Assembly: GCA_014649555.1 (NCBI GenBank)
Contig: BMTG01000004.1
Coordinates: 1 to 64,000, forward strand
Direction of reading: 5' to 3'
Source: Streptomyces globisporus
Lineage (GTDB): Bacteria; Actinomycetota; Actinomycetes; Streptomycetales; Streptomycetaceae
Length of the DNA: 64,000 nt
The position numbers were made by a program, and so were the translations under genes. Shown in pieces: positions 27,978 to 35,662 of this stretch (position 1 is its first letter; every line of letters begins with the position of its first letter). The notes beneath the pieces were generated by a model. The model was not told where the DNA came from. It made no database searches and saw nothing but the letters and a program-made list of their open reading frames with translations.

Positions 27978-28958
27978 GTGCGTGCCGATCGCATCTTCGC
28001 GTACGGCGCCACGGCGGGGATGGTCGCCGACGCACTGCTCGGCGACCCTCGCAGGGGCCACCCCGTCGCCGGATTCGGCCGCGCCGCGGCGCGGGTCGAG
28101 TCACTGTTGTGGCGTGACGACCGTGGCCGGGGCGCGCTGCACACCCTGGTGTGCGCCGGAGGCGCCGTGGGGGCCGCCGCGCTGACCGCCCGCGCCGTTC
28201 GGGGACGTCCGCTGCTCGCCGTCGCGCTGACCGCCGCCACCGCCTGGTCCGTCGTCGGCGGTACGTCGCTGGGCCGGGAGGCCCGCGCCATCGGGGGCGC
28301 ACTGGCCGCCGGGGACCTGGAGGTGGCCCGGGAGCGCCTGCCGCATCTGTGCGGGCGCGATCCGCACGCGCTGGACGGGCCGGGGATCGCCCGCGCGGTC
28401 GTGGAGTCGGTCGCCGAGAACACCTCGGACGCCGTCGTCGGCGCGCTGGTGTGGGGGGCGATCGGCGGAGTGCCGGGTCTGGTCGGGTTCCGGGCGGTGA
28501 ACACGCTGGACGCGATGGTCGGCCACAGGTCGCCCCGCCACCGCCGTTACGGCTGGGCCTCGGCCCGCCTGGACGACGTGGCGGGGTGGCCGGGCGCCCG
28601 GCTGACGGCCGCGCTGGCCGTGGTCGGCGGCGGGCGGCCCGCGGAGGCCGTACGCGCCTGGAAAGCGGACGCGCACCGCCACCCGAGCCCGAACGCGGGG
28701 CCCGTGGAGGCCGCGTTCGCGGGGGCGCTCGGCGTACGGCTGGGCGGCACGCTCGCGTACGCGGGGCGCGTCGAGCACCGGCCGGTGCTGAACGGCGCGG
28801 CCGGGCGGGACGTCCGGGGCGCGGACATCGAGCGCGCGGTGCGGCTGTCGCGCCGGGTGAGCGCCCTGGCCCTGGGAGTGTGCGTGGCGGGGCGGCTGGC
28901 GGCGGGGCACCTGGCCGCGCGGCGGTCGGTCGCGGGGCGGAAGCGGGGACGGGCATGA
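27978..28958 (+). CDS. cobD: Adenosylcobinamide-phosphate synthase (CbiB/CobD)
   Basis: 326 residues with several membrane helices. It starts ADRIFAYGATAGMVADALLGDPRRGHPVAGFG, the family N-terminus, and includes ESVAENTSDAVVGALVWG near residue 140 and FRAVNTLDAMVGHRS near 173, both diagnostic. The enzyme joins aminopropanol (or its phosphate) to adenosylcobyric acid. It is the first structural gene after the cobalamin riboswitch. The GTG lacks its own ribosome site. In some nomenclatures the gene is cbiB. Confidence 0.93.
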   Translation: MRADRIFAYGATAGMVADALLGDPRRGHPVAGFGRAAARVESLLWRDDRGRGALHTLVCAGGAVGAAALTARAVRGRPLLAVALTAATAWSVVGGTSLGREARAIGGALAAGDLEVARERLPHLCGRDPHALDGPGIARAVVESVAENTSDAVVGALVWGAIGGVPGLVGFRAVNTLDAMVGHRSPRHRRYGWASARLDDVAGWPGARLTAALAVVGGGRPAEAVRAWKADAHRHPSPNAGPVEAAFAGALGVRLGGTLAYAGRVEHRPVLNGAAGRDVRGADIERAVRLSRRVSALALGVCVAGRLAAGHLAARRSVAGRKRGRA

Positions 28959-29001
28959 GCGGTACGACACGGTGGAGCGCCGTACGGGAACGGGGGCGGG
29001 C

Positions 29002-30669
29002 ATGAGGGGCGGCGGGCTGCTGGTCGCGGGAACGACCTCGGACGCGGGCAAGAGCGTCGTCACGGCGGGCATCTGCCGCTGGCTGGTGCGCCGGGGCGTG
29101 AAGGTCGCGCCGTTCAAGGCGCAGAACATGTCCCTCAACTCCTTCGTGACCCGCGAGGGCGCGGAGATCGGACGCGCCCAGGCGATGCAGGCACAGGCCG
29201 CCCGGGTGGAGCCGACGGCTCTGATGAACCCGGTGCTGCTGAAGCCCGGCAGCGACCGGTCCAGCCAGGTCGTCCTGATGGGGAAGCCGGTCGGCGAGAT
29301 GAGCGCCCGGGGGTACCACGGGGGCCGTCAGGAGGCACTGCTCGGCACGGTGACCGACTGCCTGGAGGAGCTGCGGTCGACGTACGACGCGGTGATCTGC
29401 GAGGGAGCGGGCTCCCCCGCCGAGATCAACCTCCGGCGCACCGACATCGTGAACATGGGGATCGCGCGGGCGGCCCGCTTCCCCGTGCTGGTCGTCGGGG
29501 ACATCGACCGGGGCGGGGTCTTCGCCTCGTTCTTCGGGACGACGGCGCTGCTGAGCGCGGAGGACCAGTCGCTGGTCGCGGGCTATCTGGTGAACAAGTT
29601 CCGGGGCGACGTCTCGCTGCTGGAGCCGGGGCTCGACATGCTGTACGGGCTGACCGGGCGGCGGACGTACGGGGTGCTGCCGTACGCCCACGGGCTCGGC
29701 ATCGACGAGGAGGACGGCCTGCGGGTGTCCCTGCGCGGTGCGGTGCGGGAGTCGGTCGTGGCGCCGCCGCACGGGGAGGACGTGCTGCGGGTCGCGGTCT
29801 GCGCGGTGCCGCTGATGTCCAACTTCACGGACGTGGACGCACTGGCCGCCGAACCGGGCGTCGTCGTCCGGTTCGTGGACCGGGCGGAGGAGCTGGCCGA
29901 CGCGGATCTGGTGATCGTGCCGGGGACGCGCGGCACGGTGAAGGCGCTGGCCTGGCTGCGTGAGCGCGGTCTCGCGGAGGCGCTGGTGCGGCGGGCGGCG
30001 GAGGGCCGGCCGGTGCTGGGGATCTGCGGCGGGTTCCAGGTGCTCGGTGAGCGGATCGAGGACGAGGTGGAGTCGCGGGCGGGGGTCGTGGACGGGCTGG
30101 GGGTCCTTCCCGTACGGATTCGCTTCGACCGGGACAAGACGCTGGCGCGGCCGGTCGGTTCGGCGCTGGGTGAGCCGGTGGAGGGGTACGAGATCCACCA
30201 CGGGGTGGCCGACGTACGGGGTGGGGAGCCGTTCCTGGACGGGTGCCGGGTGGGGGCGGTGTGGGGGACGCACTGGCACGGGTCGCTGGAGAGCGATGCG
30301 TTCCGGCGGCGGTTCCTGGTGGAGGTGGCCCGGGCCGCCGGGCGGCGGTTCGTGCCCGCGCCGGACACGAGTTTCGGGGTGCTGCGGGAGGAGCAGCTGG
30401 ATCGGCTCGGGGATCTGGTGGAGGAGCATGCGGACACGGATGCGTTGTGGGGGTTGATCGAGGGGGGCGCGCCGGCGGGGTTGCCGTTCGTGCCGCCGGG
30501 GGCGCCGGCGTTGGGTGCGGGTGCTCCGGAGAGCCGGGGCTCTGCCCCGGACCCCGCTCCTCAATCGCCGGAGGGGCTTGAAGTGAGTCGCCCGGAGACG
30601 CAAGGGAAAGCCCCAAGACCCCAGGGGCCCGATGGTGCTGATGTTCATGTCGACGAGGAGGCCTTGTGA
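29002..30669 (+). CDS. cobQ: Cobyric acid synthase (CobQ/CbiP) with unusual C-terminal tail
   Basis: 555 residues. It amidates adenosylcobyrinic a,c-diamide at b, d, e and g using glutamine and ATP. The N-terminal synthetase domain opens LLVAGTTSDAGKSVVTAG with VAPFKAQNMSLNSF. The glutaminase domain has its nucleophile in LGICGGFQVLGE and a catalytic histidine in YEIHHGVA. The usual enzyme ends near residue 495; here about 55 further low-complexity residues follow, encoded in part by a common Streptomyces palindromic repeat. The ATG at 29002 has GGGGGCGGG upstream. The stop overlaps the chelatase start (GTGA). Confidence 0.92.
   Translation: MRGGGLLVAGTTSDAGKSVVTAGICRWLVRRGVKVAPFKAQNMSLNSFVTREGAEIGRAQAMQAQAARVEPTALMNPVLLKPGSDRSSQVVLMGKPVGEMSARGYHGGRQEALLGTVTDCLEELRSTYDAVICEGAGSPAEINLRRTDIVNMGIARAARFPVLVVGDIDRGGVFASFFGTTALLSAEDQSLVAGYLVNKFRGDVSLLEPGLDMLYGLTGRRTYGVLPYAHGLGIDEEDGLRVSLRGAVRESVVAPPHGEDVLRVAVCAVPLMSNFTDVDALAAEPGVVVRFVDRAEELADADLVIVPGTRGTVKALAWLRERGLAEALVRRAAEGRPVLGICGGFQVLGERIEDEVESRAGVVDGLGVLPVRIRFDRDKTLARPVGSALGEPVEGYEIHHGVADVRGGEPFLDGCRVGAVWGTHWHGSLESDAFRRRFLVEVARAAGRRFVPAPDTSFGVLREEQLDRLGDLVEEHADTDALWGLIEGGAPAGLPFVPPGAPALGAGAPESRGSAPDPAPQSPEGLEVSRPETQGKAPRPQGPDGADVHVDEEAL
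30534..30582 (+). repeat. Streptomyces intergenic-type palindromic repeat inside cobQ
   Basis: CCGGGGC (30534-30540) pairs with GCCCCGG (30544-30550), followed at 30561-30582 by TCAATCGCCGG and GGGGCTTGA, a motif I recognise as very common between Streptomyces genes. Here it is read as protein in the cobQ tail. Confidence 0.6.
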
Positions 30670-32699
30670 GTACGCCGTATCCCTTCACCGCGATCGTCGG
30701 GCAGGACGACCTGCGGCTCGGGCTTTTGCTGAACGCCGTCAGTCCGGCCGTCGGCGGGGTGCTCGTGCGGGGTGAGAAGGGGACCGCCAAGTCCACCGCC
30801 GTGCGGGCGCTCGCCGCGCTGATGCCCGAGGTCCCCGTCGTACCCGGGTGCCGGTTCTCCTGTGATCCGGTCTCGCCCGATCCGGCGTGTCCTGATGGGC
30901 CGCACGCGGAGGCGGCCGGGGTGTCGCGTCCGGCGCGGACCGTGGAGCTGCCCGTCGGGGCGTCCGAGGACCGGCTCGTGGGGGCGTTGGACATCGAGCG
31001 GGCGCTCGCGGAGGGCGTGAAGGCGTTCGAGCCGGGGCTGCTGGCCGACGCGCATCGCGGAATCCTGTACGTCGACGAGGTCAACCTCCTCCACGACCAC
31101 CTGGTGGACCTGCTGCTGGACGCGGCGGCCATGGGGGCTTCGTACGTCGAGCGCGAAGGCGTCTCCGTACGGCATGCGGCGCGGTTCCTGCTGGTCGGGA
31201 CGATGAACCCGGAAGAGGGCGAGCTGCGGCCGCAGTTGCTGGACCGGTTCGGGCTGACCGTGGAGGTCTCCGCTTCCCGGGACACCGACGAGCGGGTCGA
31301 GGTCGTGCGGCGCCGGCTCGCGTACGACGACGACCCCGAGGGGTTCGCCGCGCGCTGGGCCGAGGAGGAGGGCGTCCTGCGCGAGCGGATCGCCGCCGCG
31401 CGTGCCCTGCTGCCCCGCGTGGTGCTCGGTGACGGCGTGCTGCGGCAGATCGCCGCCACCTGCGCCGCGTTCGAGGTCGACGGAATGCGGGCCGACATCG
31501 TGATGGCCCGTACCGCCACCGCGCTCGCCGCCTGGGCGGGCCGCGAGGAGGTCACCGCCGACGACGTACGGAAGGCGGCCCTGCTGGCCCTCCCCCACCG
31601 GCGGCGGCGCAACCCGTTCGACGCGCCCGGTCTGGACGAGGACAAGCTCGACCAGACCCTGGACGAAGCCGGCCCCCAGGACGACCACGACGACGATGAC
31701 CCCGACCCCGGGCCCGATGGCGGCGACGACGGCGGTGGGGGCGGTGGTGTGCCGCCGCAGGCCGACGGCGAGGACCGTACGCCGCCCCAGGGCTCGGAGG
31801 GCGACTCGCCGTCCCCGGCCCCCGAGGGCACGCCCGACGCGCCCGGACGGCCCGCCGGGGGCGAGCAACAGCCCGTGGCCGCCGCCGAGCCGTTCCGGAC
31901 GAAGATGCTCAGCGTGCCGGGGCTCGGCGAGGGTGCTGCGGGGCGGCGCTCCCGGGCCCGCACGGAGCACGGCCGTACCACCGGCGCGCGGCGGCCCGAG
32001 GGGGCGCTGACCAAGCTGCACCTGGCCGCGACCGTGCAGGCCGCCGCCCCGCACCAGCGTGCGCGCGGGCGTGCGGGGCGCGGGCTCGTGGTACGCCGGG
32101 ACGATCTGCGGCAGGCGACCCGCGAGGGGCGCGAGGGCAACCTCGTGCTGTTCGTCGTGGACGCCTCCGGGTCGATGGCGGCCCGGCAGCGGATGAGCGC
32201 GGTCAAGGGGGCCGTGCTGTCGCTGCTGCTGGACGCCTACCAGCGGCGGGACAAGGTCGGCCTGGTGACCTTCCGGGGCAAGGAGGCCGAGGTGGCGCTG
32301 CCGCCGACCTCGTCCGTGGACGCGGCCGCCGCCCGGCTGGAGTCGCTGCCGACGGGCGGGCGCACTCCGCTGGCCGCCGGGCTGCTCAAGGCCCATGACG
32401 TGCTGCGGGTGGAACGGCTGCGCGATCCGTCGCGGCGGCCCCTGCTCGTCGTCGTCACGGACGGGCGGGCCACCGGCGGGCCGGAGCCCGTGGCGCTCGC
32501 GGGGCGGGCCGGGCGGCTGCACCGCTCGGAGGGGACCGCGTCCGTCGTCGTGGACTGCGAGTCGGGGTACGTACGCCTCGGTCTCGCCGGGGAGTTGGCC
32601 CGGGAGCTGGGAGGCACCGCCGTCACGCTCGACGAGCTGCGGGCCGACTCGATCGCCGGGCTCGTCAAGGACGTCACCGCAGCCGGGAGGGCCGCTTAA
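30666..32699 (+). CDS. Putative cobalto/magnesium chelatase subunit (ChlI-ChlD fusion)
   Basis: 677 residues. The N-terminal AAA+ ATPase half has Walker A VRGEKGTAKST and the ILYVDEVNLLHDHLVD Walker B region. A long Asp/Gly/Pro-rich linker (about 335-410) separates it from a C-terminal von Willebrand A domain with the MIDAS motif VDASGSMAARQRMS. This is the I-D fused form used with CobN to insert cobalt. The GTG overlaps the cobQ stop. No cobN lies next to it in this window, so its large partner must be elsewhere or missing. Confidence 0.9.
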   Translation: MSTPYPFTAIVGQDDLRLGLLLNAVSPAVGGVLVRGEKGTAKSTAVRALAALMPEVPVVPGCRFSCDPVSPDPACPDGPHAEAAGVSRPARTVELPVGASEDRLVGALDIERALAEGVKAFEPGLLADAHRGILYVDEVNLLHDHLVDLLLDAAAMGASYVEREGVSVRHAARFLLVGTMNPEEGELRPQLLDRFGLTVEVSASRDTDERVEVVRRRLAYDDDPEGFAARWAEEEGVLRERIAAARALLPRVVLGDGVLRQIAATCAAFEVDGMRADIVMARTATALAAWAGREEVTADDVRKAALLALPHRRRRNPFDAPGLDEDKLDQTLDEAGPQDDHDDDDPDPGPDGGDDGGGGGGVPPQADGEDRTPPQGSEGDSPSPAPEGTPDAPGRPAGGEQQPVAAAEPFRTKMLSVPGLGEGAAGRRSRARTEHGRTTGARRPEGALTKLHLAATVQAAAPHQRARGRAGRGLVVRRDDLRQATREGREGNLVLFVVDASGSMAARQRMSAVKGAVLSLLLDAYQRRDKVGLVTFRGKEAEVALPPTSSVDAAAARLESLPTGGRTPLAAGLLKAHDVLRVERLRDPSRRPLLVVVTDGRATGGPEPVALAGRAGRLHRSEGTASVVVDCESGYVRLGLAGELARELGGTAVTLDELRADSIAGLVKDVTAAGRAA

Positions 32700-33298
32700 T
32701 GCCGCAGGGACAGCCGACATCGGTGCCGGACGACGGGCTCACCACCCGTCAGCGGCGCAATCGCCCACTCCTGTTCGTCCACACGGGCATAGGCAAGGGC
32801 AAGTCGACCGCCGCCTTCGGGCTCGCGCTGCGGGCCTGGAACCAGGGGTGGCCCATCGGGGTGTTCCAGTTCGTGAAGTCGGCGAAATGGAAGGTCGGCG
32901 AGGAGAACGCGCTGAAGGTGCTGGGCGCGAGCGGCGAGGGCGGCACCGTCGACTGGCACAAGATGGGCGAGGGCTGGTCCTGGGTCCAGCGCGACGGCCA
33001 GCTCGACAACGAGGAGAAGGCCCGCGAGGGCTGGGAGCAGGTCAAGCGGGACCTGGCGGCGGAGACGTACAAGCTCTACGTGCTCGACGAGTTCGCCTAT
33101 CCGCTGCACTGGGGCTGGATCGACACGGACGAGGTCGTCGAGGTCATGCGGAACCGGCCCGGCACCCAGCATGTGGTGATCACCGGCCGCAACGCCCCGG
33201 ACAAGCTCATCGAGGCCGCCGACCTGGTGACCGACATGGCGAAGGTCAAGCACCCGATGGACGCGGGGCAGAAGGGCCAGAGGGGCATCGAGTGGTGA
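32699..33298 (+). CDS. cobO: Cob(I)yrinic acid a,c-diamide adenosyltransferase (CobA/CobO type)
   Basis: 199 residues. An atypical P-loop HTGIGKGKSTAAFGLALRA near residue 28 binds ATP, and the YVLDEFAYPLHWGW segment near 122 is the second conserved block. The enzyme moves the adenosyl group of ATP to cobalt(I) corrinoid. It starts on the stop of the chelatase gene (TAATG) and its own stop is overlapped by cobB, so translation is coupled along the run. Confidence 0.94.
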   Translation: MPQGQPTSVPDDGLTTRQRRNRPLLFVHTGIGKGKSTAAFGLALRAWNQGWPIGVFQFVKSAKWKVGEENALKVLGASGEGGTVDWHKMGEGWSWVQRDGQLDNEEKAREGWEQVKRDLAAETYKLYVLDEFAYPLHWGWIDTDEVVEVMRNRPGTQHVVITGRNAPDKLIEAADLVTDMAKVKHPMDAGQKGQRGIEW

Positions 33299-34653
33299 GT
33301 GTGCCCCGTCTGGTCATCGCCGCTCCGGCCTCCAACAGCGGCAAGACCACCGTCGCCACCGGTCTGATGGCCGCCTTCGCCGCGCGCGGGCTCGCCGTCT
33401 CGCCGCACAAGGTCGGCCCGGACTACATCGATCCGGGCTACCACTCCCTGGCGACGGGCCGCCCCGGCCGGAACCTCGACGCGTACATGTGCGGGACGGA
33501 TCTCGTCGCCCCGCTCTTCGCGCACGGGTCGGCGGGGTGCGACCTCGCCGTGGTCGAGGGCGTGATGGGGCTGTACGACGGTGCCTCGGGCCAGGGTGAG
33601 CTGGCGTCGACCGCGCAGGTGGCCAAGCTGCTCAAGGCGCCCGTGGTGCTGGTGGTGGACGCCTCCTCGCAGTCCCGGTCCGTGGCGGCGCTGGTGCACG
33701 GTTTTGCCTCCTGGGACCCCGAGGTGCGGATCGGCGGGGTGATCCTGAACAAGGTAGCCTCCGACCGGCACGAGGCGCTGCTGCGGGACGCGCTGGACGA
33801 GTCGGGGCTGCCGGTGCTCGGGGTGATCCGGCGGGCGCCGCAGGTCGCGACACCCTCGCGGCACCTGGGTCTGGTCCCGGTGGCCGAGCGGCAGAGCGAC
33901 GCGGTGGACGCTGTACGGGCCATGGGCGAGCGGGTGCGCGCCGGGTGTGACCTGGACGCGCTGCTGGCGCTGGCGCGGACGGCTCCCGCGCTGGCGGACG
34001 AGCCGTGGGAGCCCGCGTACGCCCCCGGGCCCGGCGCCGAGAAGCCCGTCGTCGCCGTGGCCGGCGGGGCGGCGTTCACCTTCGCGTACGCGGAGCACGC
34101 CGAGCTGCTGACGGCGGCCGGTGCGGAGGTCGTGACCTTCGATCCGCTGCGGGACGAGAAGCTGCCGGCGGGAACGGCGGGGCTCGTCATCGGCGGCGGG
34201 TTCCCGGAGATGTACGCCCCCGAACTGTCGGCCAACGAGCCGTTGCGGCGGGCTGTCACGGAACTGGCCCTGAGCGGTGCGCCGGTGGCCGCCGAGTGCG
34301 CGGGTCTGCTGTATCTGGCCCGCGAGCTGGACGGTAAGCCGATGTGCGGGGTGCTGGACGCCGAGGCCCGGATGTCGGAGCGCCTCACGCTCGGCTACCG
34401 GCAGGCGGTGGCGGTCTCGGACAGCCCGCTGGCGGCGGTGGGGACCCGGGTGCGGGGTCATGAGTTCCACCGCACGGTGCTGGAGCCGGCGGCGGGGACC
34501 ACGCCGGCCTGGGGCATGCACCAGCCGGAGCGGCGGGTCGAGGGGTACGTCCGGCGGGGCGTGCACGCGAGCTATCTGCACACCCACTGGGCCGCGTCGC
34601 CCGAGGTGGCCCGGCGGTTCGTGGAGCACTGCCGGGCGTTTCCGGCGCGGTGA
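33295..34653 (+). CDS. cobB: Cobyrinic acid a,c-diamide synthase (CobB/CbiA)
   Basis: 452 residues. The ATP domain starts RLVIAAPASNSGKTTVATGLM and contains HKVGPDYIDPGYH and VEGVMGLYDG. The glutaminase domain has its cysteine in VAAECAGLLYLA and a histidine in the HEFHRTVLE segment; the family-specific IGGGFPEMYAPEL lies near residue 300. It makes the a and c amides of the corrin ring. The GTG overlaps the cobO stop (GTGA). It is the last gene of the riboswitch-led run; the ZIP gene converges on it. Confidence 0.94.
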   Translation: MSVPRLVIAAPASNSGKTTVATGLMAAFAARGLAVSPHKVGPDYIDPGYHSLATGRPGRNLDAYMCGTDLVAPLFAHGSAGCDLAVVEGVMGLYDGASGQGELASTAQVAKLLKAPVVLVVDASSQSRSVAALVHGFASWDPEVRIGGVILNKVASDRHEALLRDALDESGLPVLGVIRRAPQVATPSRHLGLVPVAERQSDAVDAVRAMGERVRAGCDLDALLALARTAPALADEPWEPAYAPGPGAEKPVVAVAGGAAFTFAYAEHAELLTAAGAEVVTFDPLRDEKLPAGTAGLVIGGGFPEMYAPELSANEPLRRAVTELALSGAPVAAECAGLLYLARELDGKPMCGVLDAEARMSERLTLGYRQAVAVSDSPLAAVGTRVRGHEFHRTVLEPAAGTTPAWGMHQPERRVEGYVRRGVHASYLHTHWAASPEVARRFVEHCRAFPAR

Positions 34654-34760
34654 GCGGATCACCTCCGCCCGGCGTCGCGGACCGCGTACCGGCGGGCACT
34701 TCCGGCCCGGTCGACGGCGGCGCGTCCGGCGCACCGGAACGTGCGGGGCGTACGCGTGGC

Positions 34761-35495
34761 TCACTCGGCGATGCCGACGACCAGCCAGATGAAGCCCACG
34801 CCCCCGATGGTGCAGAGAAGGGTGGAGCGGGCGGGATGGGTGTGGTGCGCCTCGGGAAGGATCTCCGCAGCGGCCAGGTAGAGCAGGGCTCCGCCGAAGA
34901 AGCCGAGATAGCCGCCGAGCAGTTCCTCCGGAAGGGTGAACAGCAGCGTCGTCGCCGCGCCCACGACCGGTGCCACGGCGGCCGCGAACAGCATCAGGAG
35001 CGCTTTGCGGCGGGCGTTCCCGTACAGACTGGTGAGGGTGTACGTGTTGAATCCGTCGGCGAAGTCATGACTGATCACCGCGAGCGCGACGGCCACGCCC
35101 ATGGAGCCGCTGACCTGGAAGGCGGCGCCGAGCGCGATGCCGTCCATCAGACTGTGGCCGACCATCGCGGCGGCCGCCGTCAGCCCCACCTGCGGTACGC
35201 GGTCGCCGTGGTGTCCACCGCCCGCCCCGTGTGCCACCTGGCGTGCGGAGAGCAGCCGCTCGACCAGATGGGCCACCAGGAAGCCGCCCACGAAGAGCAG
35301 CAGCGCCATCGGCACCCCGAACACCGGCTCGCCCGCCGCCTCGATCGCCTCCGGCAGGAGGTCGAGGCCGACGACGCCGAGCATCAGGCCGCCCGCGAGG
35401 CCGAGCACCAGATGGCGGCGGTCGGTGACGCGTTGGGCGACCCAGCCGCCGGCCAGGGTCATCAGGAACGCGCCGAGCGCGACGAACACCGCCAT
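34761..35495 (-). CDS. ZIP-family metal transporter
   Basis: 244 residues with about eight membrane helices. The family signature in helices 4 and 5 is clear: AMVGHSLMDGIALGAAF near residue 112 and ISHDFADGFNTYTL near 142, which carry metal-binding His and Asp. A His-rich loop (GAGGGHHGD) precedes helix 4. Zinc is the usual substrate, but the position between cobB and the cobE-cobC gene leaves cobalt or nickel possible. It is divergent from the cobE-cobC gene across 167 bases. No Zur-type operator was recognised. Confidence 0.88.
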   Translation of the reverse strand: MAVFVALGAFLMTLAGGWVAQRVTDRRHLVLGLAGGLMLGVVGLDLLPEAIEAAGEPVFGVPMALLLFVGGFLVAHLVERLLSARQVAHGAGGGHHGDRVPQVGLTAAAAMVGHSLMDGIALGAAFQVSGSMGVAVALAVISHDFADGFNTYTLTSLYGNARRKALLMLFAAAVAPVVGAATTLLFTLPEELLGGYLGFFGGALLYLAAAEILPEAHHTHPARSTLLCTIGGVGFIWLVVGIAE

Positions 35496-35662
35496 GGGGC
35501 CTTGCTAGCCGATCGGGCCCCCTCCGCGCATCTCAGGGTGTCCTTACCGGCGGCGTTCCCGCCGCCCTTCCCCTCGCCCGGGTCCGTGCTTCGTATACGG
35601 ACCGGCCCCGCCCCCTTCCCCGTACCACCGAGACGTATGACCTGAAAGGCAGGACTCCGCCG

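Noticed and set aside
28959..29001. Alternative cobQ start at 28972
   Set aside because: It gives an Arg/Thr/Gly extension before the conserved GLLVAGTTSDAGKS and lacks the ribosome site that precedes 29002.
27655..30648. 997-codon open frame on the minus strand opposite cbiB and cobQ
   Set aside because: Arg/Pro/His-rich translation with no domain; it is the usual antisense shadow of high-GC genes whose sense frames have clear family motifs.
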